The translations under genes were made by a program, and so were the position numbers. The notes below the pieces were generated by a model. That model did not search any database. It was not told the origin of the DNA and was given only the letters and a program-made list of their open reading frames with translations. A DNA stretch of 64,000 nt from Paraoerskovia sediminicola (GTDB taxonomy: Bacteria > Actinomycetota > Actinomycetes > Actinomycetales > Cellulomonadaceae): assembly GCF_030296575.1 (NCBI RefSeq), contig NZ_AP027729.1, positions 2,914,001 to 2,978,000 on the forward strand. Reading direction: 5' to 3'. Positions within the stretch are counted from its first letter, which is position 1; each line of letters opens with the position of its first letter. Positions 55,918-64,000 of the stretch are shown here, one piece after another.

Positions 55918-56730
55918 ATGACCGTTCTGGACGACATCGTCGCGGGGGTACGCGAGGACCTGGCCGCACGCCAGGAGCTCACGTCGCTCGACGATCTCAA
56001 GGAGCGCGCCTCACGGGCTCCCGGTGCCATCGAGTGCGTCAGCCGGCTCAAGGTCGAGGACGCCGTCGCCGTGATCGCCGAGGTCAAGCGGTCCAGCCCG
56101 AGCAAGGGCGACCTGTCCGCGATCAGCGACCCGGCGGCCCTCGCCCACGAGTACGAGCGCGGTGGCGCGAGCGTCATCTCCGTGCTCACGGAGCAGCGGC
56201 GGTTCAAGGGCAGCCTCGCGGACCTCGACACGGTGCGCGCGCGCGTGGACATCCCGGTGCTCCGCAAGGACTTCGTGGTCAGCAGCTACCAGGTCTGGGA
56301 GGCCCGTGCCCACGGCGCCGACGTCGTGCTGCTCATCGTCGCCGCGCTCGAGCAGACGGTGCTGATCTCCCTGATCGAGCGCGTCCACTCGCTCGGCATG
56401 ACCGCGCTCGTCGAGGTCCACGACGTCGACGAGGTGTCCCGGGCGATCGACGCCGGGGCACGGGTCATCGGGGTCAACGCCCGCGACCTGCGGACGCTCG
56501 AGGTCGACCGCACGACGTTCGCGCGGCTCGCGCCGGCGATCCCCGACGAGTACGTGCGCATCGCCGAGTCCGGCGTGCGCGGCCCGCACGACGTGGTCGA
56601 CTTCGCGCGCTCCGGGGCTGATGCCGTGCTCGTGGGCGAGGCGCTCGTGACCGACGACGCCCCGCGCTCGTCCGTCGCCGACCTCGTCGCAGCCGGGCAG
56701 CACCCCTCCCTGCGTGCCCTGAGGCACTGA
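55918..56730 (+). CDS. trpC: Indole-3-glycerol phosphate synthase TrpC
   Basis: The 270-residue barrel enzyme closes the indole ring. Motifs are [17 protein letters not shown] with the catalytic lysine, [33 protein letters not shown] and [11 protein letters not shown]. The ATG is preceded by CAGGGAG. A 200-bp gap separates it from the DUF2752 gene. I see no convincing trp attenuator there: the only short frame has one Trp codon. Confidence 0.96.
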   Translation: MTVLDDIVAGVREDLAARQELTSLDDLKERASRAPGAIECVSRLKVEDAVAVIAEVKRSSPSKGDLSAISDPAALAHEYERGGASVISVLTEQRRFKGSLADLDTVRARVDIPVLRKDFVVSSYQVWEARAHGADVVLLIVAALEQTVLISLIERVHSLGMTALVEVHDVDEVSRAIDAGARVIGVNARDLRTLEVDRTTFARLAPAIPDEYVRIAESGVRGPHDVVDFARSGADAVLVGEALVTDDAPRSSVADLVAAGQHPSLRALRH

Positions 56731-56735
56731 CGCCC

Positions 56736-58034
56736 GTGACCGACCCGACGAACGACCCGGAGGCGCGGCCCGTGGCCGACCACGACGAGTCCCTGCAGCA
56801 CACCCACGGCCCGTACTACGGCGACTTCGGCGGGAGGTTCGTCCCGGAGGCGCTCATCGCCGCCCTCGACGAGCTCGACGTCGAGTACCGGCGGGCCGTC
56901 GCCGACCCGGAGTTCCGCGCGGAGCTCGATCGGCTCCAGCGCGAGTACACCGGGCGGCCGAGCCCGCTGACCGAGGTGCCGCGCTTCGCGGAGCACGCGG
57001 GCGGCGTCCGGGTCTTCCTCAAGCGCGAGGACCTCAACCACACCGGCTCGCACAAGATCAACAACGTCCTCGGCCAGGCGCTGCTCGTCAAGCGCATGGG
57101 CAAGCGCCGCGTGATCGCCGAGACGGGCGCAGGCCAGCACGGAGTCGCCACAGCGACCGCGGCGGCGCTCCTGGACCTCGAGTGCGTGGTCTACATGGGG
57201 GAGGAGGACACGGAGCGCCAGGCGCTGAACGTCGCCCGGATGCGACTCCTCGGCGCGACCGTCGTCCCCGTGAAGCTCGGCTCGCGCACGCTCAAGGACG
57301 CCATCAACGAGGCGCTGCGCGACTGGGTCGCGAACGTCGACGACACGCACTACCTGCTCGGGACCGTCACGGGACCGCACCCGTTCCCGGAGATGGTGCG
57401 GGAGTTCCACAAGGTGATCGGCCAGGAGGCGCGCGAGCAGGTGCTCGACCGCGCCGGCCGGCTGCCCGACGTCGTCGTCGCCTGCGTGGGTGGCGGCTCG
57501 AACGCGCTGGGCATCTTCAACGCGTTCCTCGACGACGACGTCCGCCTGCTCGGCCTCGAGGCCGGCGGGGACGGCGTCGACACCGGGCGCCACTCGGCGC
57601 GCTTCAGCGGCGGTGCGCCCGGGGTGCTCCACGGCGCGCGCTCGTACCTGCTGCAGGACGAGGACGGGCAGACGCTCCCGAGCCACTCGGTGTCCGCGGG
57701 CCTCGACTACCCGAGCGTCAGCCCGATCCACGCCTGGCTCCACGACACCGGGCGGGCCGAGTACCGGCCGGTGACCGACGCCGAGGCGATGGAGGCGTTC
57801 CGGCTCCTGTGCCGCACCGAGGGCATCATCCCGGCGATCGAGTCGGCGCACGCGCTCGCGGGTGCGCTGGTCGTCGGTCGGGAGCTCGCCGCCTCGGGGA
57901 AGGACGACGCCGTGGTGCTCGTCAACCTCTCCGGGCGCGGGGACAAGGACGTCGCGACCGCCGCCCGGTGGTTCGACGTCGTGGACGAGCAGGACATCGC
58001 GAAGGCTGCGACGACCGAGGGGAGCAGCCTGTGA
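56736..58034 (+). CDS. trpB: Tryptophan synthase beta subunit
   Basis: The 432-residue PLP enzyme condenses indole with serine. The Schiff-base lysine is K107 in [14 protein letters not shown]. Other motifs are [37 protein letters not shown] and [16 protein letters not shown], which is the phosphate loop. The C-terminal region includes [20 protein letters not shown]. The GTG start is 5 bp after trpC, and the stop overlaps trpA by GTGA. The frame is intact. Confidence 0.98.
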   Translation: MTDPTNDPEARPVADHDESLQHTHGPYYGDFGGRFVPEALIAALDELDVEYRRAVADPEFRAELDRLQREYTGRPSPLTEVPRFAEHAGGVRVFLKREDLNHTGSHKINNVLGQALLVKRMGKRRVIAETGAGQHGVATATAAALLDLECVVYMGEEDTERQALNVARMRLLGATVVPVKLGSRTLKDAINEALRDWVANVDDTHYLLGTVTGPHPFPEMVREFHKVIGQEAREQVLDRAGRLPDVVVACVGGGSNALGIFNAFLDDDVRLLGLEAGGDGVDTGRHSARFSGGAPGVLHGARSYLLQDEDGQTLPSHSVSAGLDYPSVSPIHAWLHDTGRAEYRPVTDAEAMEAFRLLCRTEGIIPAIESAHALAGALVVGRELAASGKDDAVVLVNLSGRGDKDVATAARWFDVVDEQDIAKAATTEGSSL

Positions 58035-58888
58035 GCGGCGCTACCGGCACCACCCGTACGGCTGACACCGGCTTCACGGCAGGACGCACCGGGGCGCGCC
58101 TCGCCGAGCTGCGCGCCGAGGGCCGCGGCGCGCTCGTCGGCTACCTCCCGGTCGGCTACCCGACCGTCGAGCGGTCGATCGAGGCCGCCCGGACGATGGT
58201 CGAGGCCGGCGCCGACGTGATCGAGATCGGTGTCCCGTACACCGACCCGGTGATGGACGGGCCGACCGTCCAGCGCGCCGTGGAGGCCGCCCTGGAGGGC
58301 GGGACCCGGGTGCGGGACGTGTTCCGCCTCGTCTCGGCCGTCGCCGACCTCGGGGTGCCGGCGCTCGTCATGACCTACTGGAACCCCGTGCTCCGCTACG
58401 GCCCGGACGCGTTCGCGCGGGACCTCGCCCAGGCGGGCGGCGCCGGACTGATCACCCCGGACCTGATCCCGGACGAGGCCGACGCGTGGCTCGCCGCGTC
58501 CGACGCCCACGACCTCGACCGGGTGTTCCTGGTCGCGCCGTCGTCCACCCCGGAGCGGCTCGCCGCCACGTCGGCCGCGTCGCGCGGCTTCGTCTACGCC
58601 GCCTCGACGATGGGTGTCACCGGCGAGCGCACGACGCTCGGCGGCGGTGCCGAGCGACTGGTCGCCGCGACCCGGGACGCCGGTGCCGAGCACGTGTGCG
58701 TCGGGCTCGGGATCTCGACGGGCGCCCAGGCGGCCGAGGTCGGTCGGTTCGCCGACGGGGTGATCGTCGGTTCGGCGCTGGTGCGCACGCTCCTCGACGA
58801 CGCGCCCTTCGCCCAGCAGCTCGAGGCACTCAGCGGTCTCACCGCCCAGCTGGCGGACGGCGTCCGCTCCGCGAGGTCAGGGGCATGA
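58031..58888 (+). CDS. trpA: Tryptophan synthase alpha subunit
   Basis: The 285-residue subunit cleaves indole-3-glycerol phosphate and channels indole to TrpB. The catalytic acids are in [18 protein letters not shown]. Further motifs are [35 protein letters not shown] and [10 protein letters not shown]. Its N-terminus has about 20 extra residues. The GTG overlaps trpB and the stop overlaps the lgt ATG. Confidence 0.97.
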   Translation: MSGATGTTRTADTGFTAGRTGARLAELRAEGRGALVGYLPVGYPTVERSIEAARTMVEAGADVIEIGVPYTDPVMDGPTVQRAVEAALEGGTRVRDVFRLVSAVADLGVPALVMTYWNPVLRYGPDAFARDLAQAGGAGLITPDLIPDEADAWLAASDAHDLDRVFLVAPSSTPERLAATSAASRGFVYAASTMGVTGERTTLGGGAERLVAATRDAGAEHVCVGLGISTGAQAAEVGRFADGVIVGSALVRTLLDDAPFAQQLEALSGLTAQLADGVRSARSGA

Positions 58889-59826
58889 GCGCGTCAGCCG
58901 CGCTCGGCACGGCCGCGGCGGCGGGCGGGCTGCCCGCCTGGGTGACGTGTCCCGACGGCGTGTCCTGCATCCCGAGCCCGTCGAGCTCGGTCTGGTACCT
59001 GGGCCCCGTCCCGCTGCGCGCCTACGCCTTCGCGATCCTCGCCGGGATCGCCGTCGCGGTCTGGCTCACGAGCAAGCGCTGGGTCGCCCGCGGCGGGGTG
59101 GCCGACGACGTCCTCGAGATCGCGTTCTGGGCGGTCCCCTTCGGGATCGTCGGCGGCCGCATCTACCACGTGATCTCGACGCCGGAGCCCTACTGGGGCG
59201 CCGACGGGGACCCGTGGAAGGCGCTGCGGATCTGGGACGGCGGCCTCGGCATCTGGGGGGCCGTGGCGCTCGGCGCCGTCGGTGCGTACATCGGGTGCCG
59301 ACGTCAGAAGGTCAGCTTCGCCGCGTTCGCCGACGCGCTGGCGCCGGGCCTGCTGCTCGCGCAGGCGATCGGGCGCCTCGGGAACTGGTTCAACCAGGAG
59401 CTCTTCGGTGCGGCCACCACGGCGCCGTGGGGGCTCGCGATCGACGCGGCGCACCTGCCGCCCGGATACGCCGAGGGGACGTTGTTCCACCCGACGTTCC
59501 TGTACGAGATGCTGTGGAACATCGCAGGTGCCCTTCTCTTGATCTGGCTGGACCGTCGGTTCCGGCTTGGTCATGGTCGGGTATTCTGGTTGTACGTCGT
59601 GATCTACACGCTCGGACGTGTGTGGATCGAGATGCTTCGCATCGACACGGCCGAGCTCGTCCTCGGCGTCCGGCTCAACGTCTGGACGTCCGTCCTGGTC
59701 GGGCTGGGCGCGTTGATAGCGTTCATCGTCGTGGGTCGTCGCACCGGACCACGCGGGTCGGACGACTCGCCCGCTGCGAGGCTCTCCTCGACGGACGACT
59801 CCGAGGTACCAGACCCCGGTGCCTGA
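58885..59826 (+). CDS. lgt: Prolipoprotein diacylglyceryl transferase
   Basis: The 313-residue membrane enzyme moves diacylglycerol from phosphatidylglycerol to the lipobox cysteine of lipoproteins. The signature GRLGNWFNQELFG is present, with RIYHVI, HPTFLYEMLWN and about seven helices. It would act on the FKBP lipoprotein encoded upstream, among others. The location after trpA is conserved in Micrococcales. The ATG overlaps the trpA stop. Confidence 0.97.
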   Translation: MSASAALGTAAAAGGLPAWVTCPDGVSCIPSPSSSVWYLGPVPLRAYAFAILAGIAVAVWLTSKRWVARGGVADDVLEIAFWAVPFGIVGGRIYHVISTPEPYWGADGDPWKALRIWDGGLGIWGAVALGAVGAYIGCRRQKVSFAAFADALAPGLLLAQAIGRLGNWFNQELFGAATTAPWGLAIDAAHLPPGYAEGTLFHPTFLYEMLWNIAGALLLIWLDRRFRLGHGRVFWLYVVIYTLGRVWIEMLRIDTAELVLGVRLNVWTSVLVGLGALIAFIVVGRRTGPRGSDDSPAARLSSTDDSEVPDPGA

Positions 59827-59923
59827 GGAGTCGAGCTGCTCGTCGGCGAGCGACCGGATGATCCTCCGTTCGCATCGTTGTGTCCCACGGGTCGAAGGCG
59901 CCCCGATCCCCTGGAACTACGTC

Positions 59924-59943
59924 GGTGACCGTGCGCGGTCACC
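59924..59943 (+). promoter_or_regulatory. Hairpin just before the gltB ribosome site
   Basis: GGTGACC and GGTCACC pair perfectly around a 6-nt loop, 2 nt before the GAAGGA ribosome site of gltB. Its position suggests control of translation or an operator; this is inferred. Confidence 0.4.
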
Positions 59944-59959
59944 GCGAAGGACGGTGTTG

Positions 59960-62900
59960 ATGACCACGCCGATGCATCGGCCGAGCGCTCCCGGAGCGCA
60001 GGGCCTCTACGACCCCGCCGCCGAGCACGACGCCTGCGGTGTCGCGTTCGTGGCGACGCTTCGTGGGACCCCGGACGCGACATCGTCGACGCCGGTCTGA
60101 CGGCGCTGCTGAACCTCGACCACCGCGGTGCCGTGGGCGCCGAGGAGAACAGCGGCGACGGGGCCGGGATCCTCACCCAGATCCCCGACGCGTTCCTGCG
60201 GGACGTCGTCCACACCGAGCTCCCGCCGGCGGGCCAGTACGTCATCGGCATGGCCTTCCTCCCGACCGACCCGCAGGAGGCCGACGAGACGGCCCGCCGG
60301 TTCGCGGCGATCGCCGAGGAGGAGTCGCTCTCGGTGGTGACGTGGCGCGACGTGCCGGTCACCGCCGACCTCGTCGGGCCGACGGCGCGCGCGACGATGC
60401 CGATCTTCCGCCAGGTGGTCCTGGTCGACCCGTCCTCGGAGCTCGAGGGCGTCGCGCTCGACCGGCGCGCCTACCGTGCGCGCAAGCGCGCCGAGAACGA
60501 GCTCTCCCTGTTCTTCGCCTCGCTGTCGTGCCGGACGCTGACGTACAAGGGGATGCTCACGACGGCTCAGCTCGAGCCGTTCTTCCCCGACCTGTCCGAC
60601 CCGCGGTACGCGAGCGAGCTGGCGCTCGTCCACTCGCGGTTCTCGACGAACACGTTCCCGTCGTGGCCGCTGGCCCAGCCGTTCCGGATGATCGCCCACA
60701 ACGGTGAGATCAACACCGTCAAGGGCAACCGCAACTGGATGGCGGCCCGCGAGGGGATGCTCGCGAGCGAGGCGCTCGGCGACCTCGCACCGCTGATGCC
60801 CGTGTGCACCGAGGGGTCGAGCGACTCGGCGAGCTTCGACGAGGTCCTGGAGCTCCTGCACCTGTCGGGGCGCACGCTGCCGCACGCCGTCCTCATGATG
60901 ATCCCCGAGGCGTGGGAGAACCACGCCGAGATGGACGCCGACCGGCGCGCGTTCTACGAGTACCACGCGAACCTGATCGAGCCGTGGGACGGGCCCGCCT
61001 GCCTGAACTTCACGGACGGCACGCTGATCGGCGCGGTCCTCGACCGCAACGGCCTGCGCCCGGGACGCTACTGGGTCACGCGCGACGGCCTCGTCGTGCT
61101 CGCCAGCGAGGCGGGCGTGCTCGACCTCGACCCGGCCGAGATCGTCCGCAAGGGACGCCTCGAGCCCGGCAAGATGTTCCTCGTCGACACCGGCCAGGGC
61201 CGGATCGTGCCGGACGACGAGATCAAGTCCCAGCTCGCGGCGCAGCGGCCGTACGCCCAGTGGATCGAGGAGAACTCGGTCTACCTCGACCAGCTGCCCG
61301 AGCGGGAGCACGTCGCGCACTCCGCGGCCTCCGTGCAGCGCAGGCAGCGCGCGTTCGGGTACACGGAGGAGGAGCTCAAGGAGATCCTCACCCCGATGGC
61401 CAACGCCGGCATGGAGCCGATCGGCGCGATGGGGACCGACACCCCGGTCGCCGTGCTGTCGAGCCGTCCGCGGCTGCTCTTCGACTACTTCACGCAGATG
61501 TTCGCCCAGGTGACCAACCCGCCGCTCGACGCGATCCGCGAGGAGCTCGTCACGTCGATCGGCGGCGCGATCGGTCCCGAGCCGAACCTCCTCGAGGACA
61601 CGGCGGAGCACGCCCGCAAGCTGGTGCTCCCGTTCCCGGTCCTGGACAACGACCAGCTCGCGAAGATCATCCGCATCCAGCGCGACCCGTCGCTGTACGG
61701 GAAGTTCCGGTGCGTCACCGTGCAGGGCCTGTACACGGCCGGCCGGGGTGGTGCGGGGCTGCTCGAGCGGCTCGAGCAGATCTTCGCCGAGGTCGACGCG
61801 CACGTGGCCGCGGGGGCGAGCTTCATCGTGCTCTCCGACCGCGACTCGAACGCCGAGCTCGCGCCGATCCCGTCGCTCCTGCTGACGAGCGCCGTCCACC
61901 ACCACCTGCTGCGTCGGCACACGCGGACGCAGGTGTCGCTCGTCGTGGAGGCCGGTGACGTCCGCGAGACCCACCACGTGGCGCTCCTCGTCGGCTACGG
62001 GGCGGCCGCGGTCAACCCCTACCTCGCGATGGAGACAGTCGAGGACCTCGCCACCCGCGGGTACCTCGACGTCGAGCCCGAGCAGGCGGTCAAGAACCTC
62101 ATCAAGGCCCTCGGCAAGGGCGTGCTCAAGGTCATGAGCAAGATGGGCATCTCGACGATCATGTCGTACCGAGGCGCACAGGTCTTCGAGGCCATCGGCC
62201 TCTCGCACGACCTCGTCGCCGACTACTTCACGGGCACGACGTCCCGGCTCGGCGGGGTGGGGCTCGACGTCCTGGCGGCCGAGACCGCTGCCCGCCACGC
62301 CGAGGCCTACCCGGCCTCGGGCAACTACCAGCCGCACCAGCGCCTCACCAGCGGCGGCGAGTACATGTGGCGGCGGGACGGCGAGGAGCACCTCTTCGAC
62401 CCCGAGACGGTGTTCCGCCTGCAGCACTCGACGGCCGAGCGGCGCATGGACGTGTTCCGCCAGTACACCGACCGCATCAACGACCAGTCGCGGCGCCTGA
62501 TGACGCTGCGCGGGCTCCTCGAGCTGCGCGCGGACGAGAGCACGGCGATCCCGATCGACGAGGTCGAGCCGGTCAGCGAGATCGTCAAGCGCTTCAACAC
62601 GGGCGCGATGTCGTACGGCTCCATCTCGATGGAGGCGCACGAGACCCTCGCGATCGCGATGAACCGCCTCGGCGCGCGGTCGAACACCGGCGAGGGCGGC
62701 GAGGACCCGGAGCGGCTGTACGACCCGGAGCGGCGCTCGAAGGTCAAGCAGATCGCCTCCGGGCGGTTCGGGGTCACGTCCGAGTACCTGACCAACGCCG
62801 ACGACATCCAGATCAAGCTCGCGCAGGGCGCCAAGCCCGGCGAGGGCGGGCAGCTCCCGGGCCACAAGGTCTACCCGTGGGTCGCCCGCACCCGGCACTC

Positions 62901-64000
62901 GACGCCGGGCGTCGGCCTGATCTCGCCGCCCCCGCACCACGACATCTACTCGATCGAGGACCTGGCGCAGCTGATCCACGACGCCAAGAACGCGAACCCG
63001 GCGGCACGGATCCACGTGAAGCTGGTCTCGGAGTTCGGCGTCGGCACGGTGGCGACCGGGGTCTCGAAGGCGCACGCCGACGTCGTGCTCATCTCCGGCC
63101 ACGACGGCGGCACGGGCGCCAGCCCGCTGACGTCGCTCAAGCACGCCGGCACCCCGTGGGAGATCGGCCTCGCGGAGACGCAGCAGACCCTCGTGCTGAA
63201 CAACCTGCGGGACCGCATCGTCGTGCAGGTGGACGGGCAGATGAAGACGGGCCGCGACGTCGTCGTGGCCGCGCTCATCGGCGCCGAGGAGTTCGGCTTC
63301 GCGACCGCTCCCATGGTGGTCAGCGGCTGCATCATGATGCGCAAGTGCCACCTGGACACGTGCCCGGTCGGCGTGGCGACGCAGAACCCTGAGCTCCGCG
63401 CGCGGTTCACGGGCCAGGCCGACCACGTCGTGAACTTCTTCGAGTTCATCGGGCAGGAGGTCCGTGAGCTCCTCGCTGAGCTCGGCTACCGGTCCGTCGA
63501 GGAGGCGATCGGTCAGGTCCAGCGGCTCGACACCCGCAAGGCGGTCGACCACTGGAAGGCCCAGGGTCTGGACCTCGGACCGGTGCTGGAACGCCCGCAG
63601 CCGGTCGAGGGATCGTCCCTGCGCAACACGACGGTCCAGGACCACGGGCTCGACAAGGCCCTCGACCGCCGGCTGATCGCGCTCTCGCAGGACGCGCTCG
63701 AGCGCGGCGAGCCGGTCCGTATCGACCTGCCCGTCCGCAACGTCAACCGGACCGTCGGGACGATGCTCGGCCACGAGGTGACCAAGCGGTACCGCGGGGA
63801 GGGTCTCCCGGAGGGGACGATCGACGTCAGCCTCACCGGCTCGGCGGGGCAGTCCCTCGGTGCGTTCCTGCCGCGCGGCGTGACGCTGCGACTCTTCGGC
63901 GACGCGAACGACTACGTCGGCAAGGGCCTCTCCGGCGGGCGCGTCATCGCCCGACCGGACCGCGCGTCCGTGCTGACGGGGGCGGACGACGTGATCGCCG
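59960..64000 (+). CDS. gltB: Glutamate synthase large subunit GltB (partial; frameshift at 60068-60071)
   Basis: The N-terminal 1,347 or so residues of the NADPH-dependent GOGAT large subunit, which makes glutamate from glutamine and 2-oxoglutarate. The nucleophile is C26 in [19 protein letters not shown], exposed after propeptide removal. The class II amidotransferase domain contains [19 protein letters not shown] and FSTNTFPSW. The FMN domain has [37 protein letters not shown] and the 3Fe-4S cysteines in [15 protein letters not shown]. After LRGTP the frame changes; one C in CCCC restores [17 protein letters not shown]. The gene runs off the window end. Confidence 0.96.

Noticed and set aside
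59827..59959. Glutamine riboswitch before gltB
   Set aside because: I looked for the conserved glnA-RNA core and could not match it; only the simple hairpin at 59924-59943 is clear.
60007..63774. A 1,255-codon open frame on the minus strand across gltB
   Set aside because: It is antisense to the conserved GltB sequence, is rich in Arg, Val, Asp and Leu as expected for high-GC mirror frames, and shows no domain or start signal.

Overview
The window is chromosomal DNA from a very high-GC actinobacterium. The gene content points to Micrococcales, most likely near Cellulomonas, Oerskovia or Cellulosimicrobium. The evidence is frequent GTG starts, chains of ATGA/GTGA start-stop overlaps, a complete Pup-proteasome locus, the secD-secF-apt-rel order, and a hisI-trpE-membrane genes-trpCBA-lgt-gltB run. 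The genus is an inference and was not tested. I see about 51 protein genes, no rRNA or tRNA, no CRISPR array, no insertion sequence and no prophage. No stretch over about 300 bases lacks a gene.

Layout. (1) 1-4614: protein export (secD end, secF), purine salvage (apt) and stringent response (rel). (2) 4646-7627: a small DNA-repair block with an ATP-dependent LigC-type ligase facing a LigD-type polymerase, which has an AbiEi-like gene just upstream. (3) 7721-12215: DUF349 protein, MBL-fold hydrolase, hisS. (4) 12320-16013, minus strand: a TPP riboswitch followed by ykoE-ykoD-ykoC, an ECF transporter for thiamine or its pyrimidine precursor. (5) 16094-24153: PPOX-type protein, aspS, acetyltransferase, MMPL transporter, rarA, rpsD. 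(6) 24328-31397: DUF948 and DUF6167 proteins, alaS, ruvX, mltG, aroE, HAD phosphatase. (7) 31472-42926: RecB-family nuclease, site-2 protease, trmI, then mpa-dop-pup-prcB-prcA-pafA and an FKBP lipoprotein. (8) 42929-51838: hisF, arylsulfotransferase-like protein, TIGR03085-type protein, serine hydrolase, heterodimeric ABC exporter, hisI. (9) 51835-64000: trpE, four small membrane genes, trpC, trpB, trpA, lgt and the start of gltB.

Data quality. Nineteen sites in eighteen genes, including essential rpsD, aspS, trpE and gltB, show a reading-frame change. Every one has the same sign (one base missing), and nearly all fall in a run of 4-5 G or C. This looks like homopolymer under-calling in the assembly, not biology. 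I therefore annotate each affected gene as one CDS across the break and give the break position; quoted protein lengths assume the missing base is restored.

Besides known systems, the window has a recurring leaderless-promoter pattern (TANNNT then 6-8 nt then the start codon). It also has short tandem repeats placed in intergenic gaps, in-frame microsatellites that expand linkers (one inside an ABC ATPase domain), a strongly enlarged Dop loop, and an ABC exporter whose degenerate ATP site can be assigned residue by residue. I did not find a clearly novel multi-gene system.
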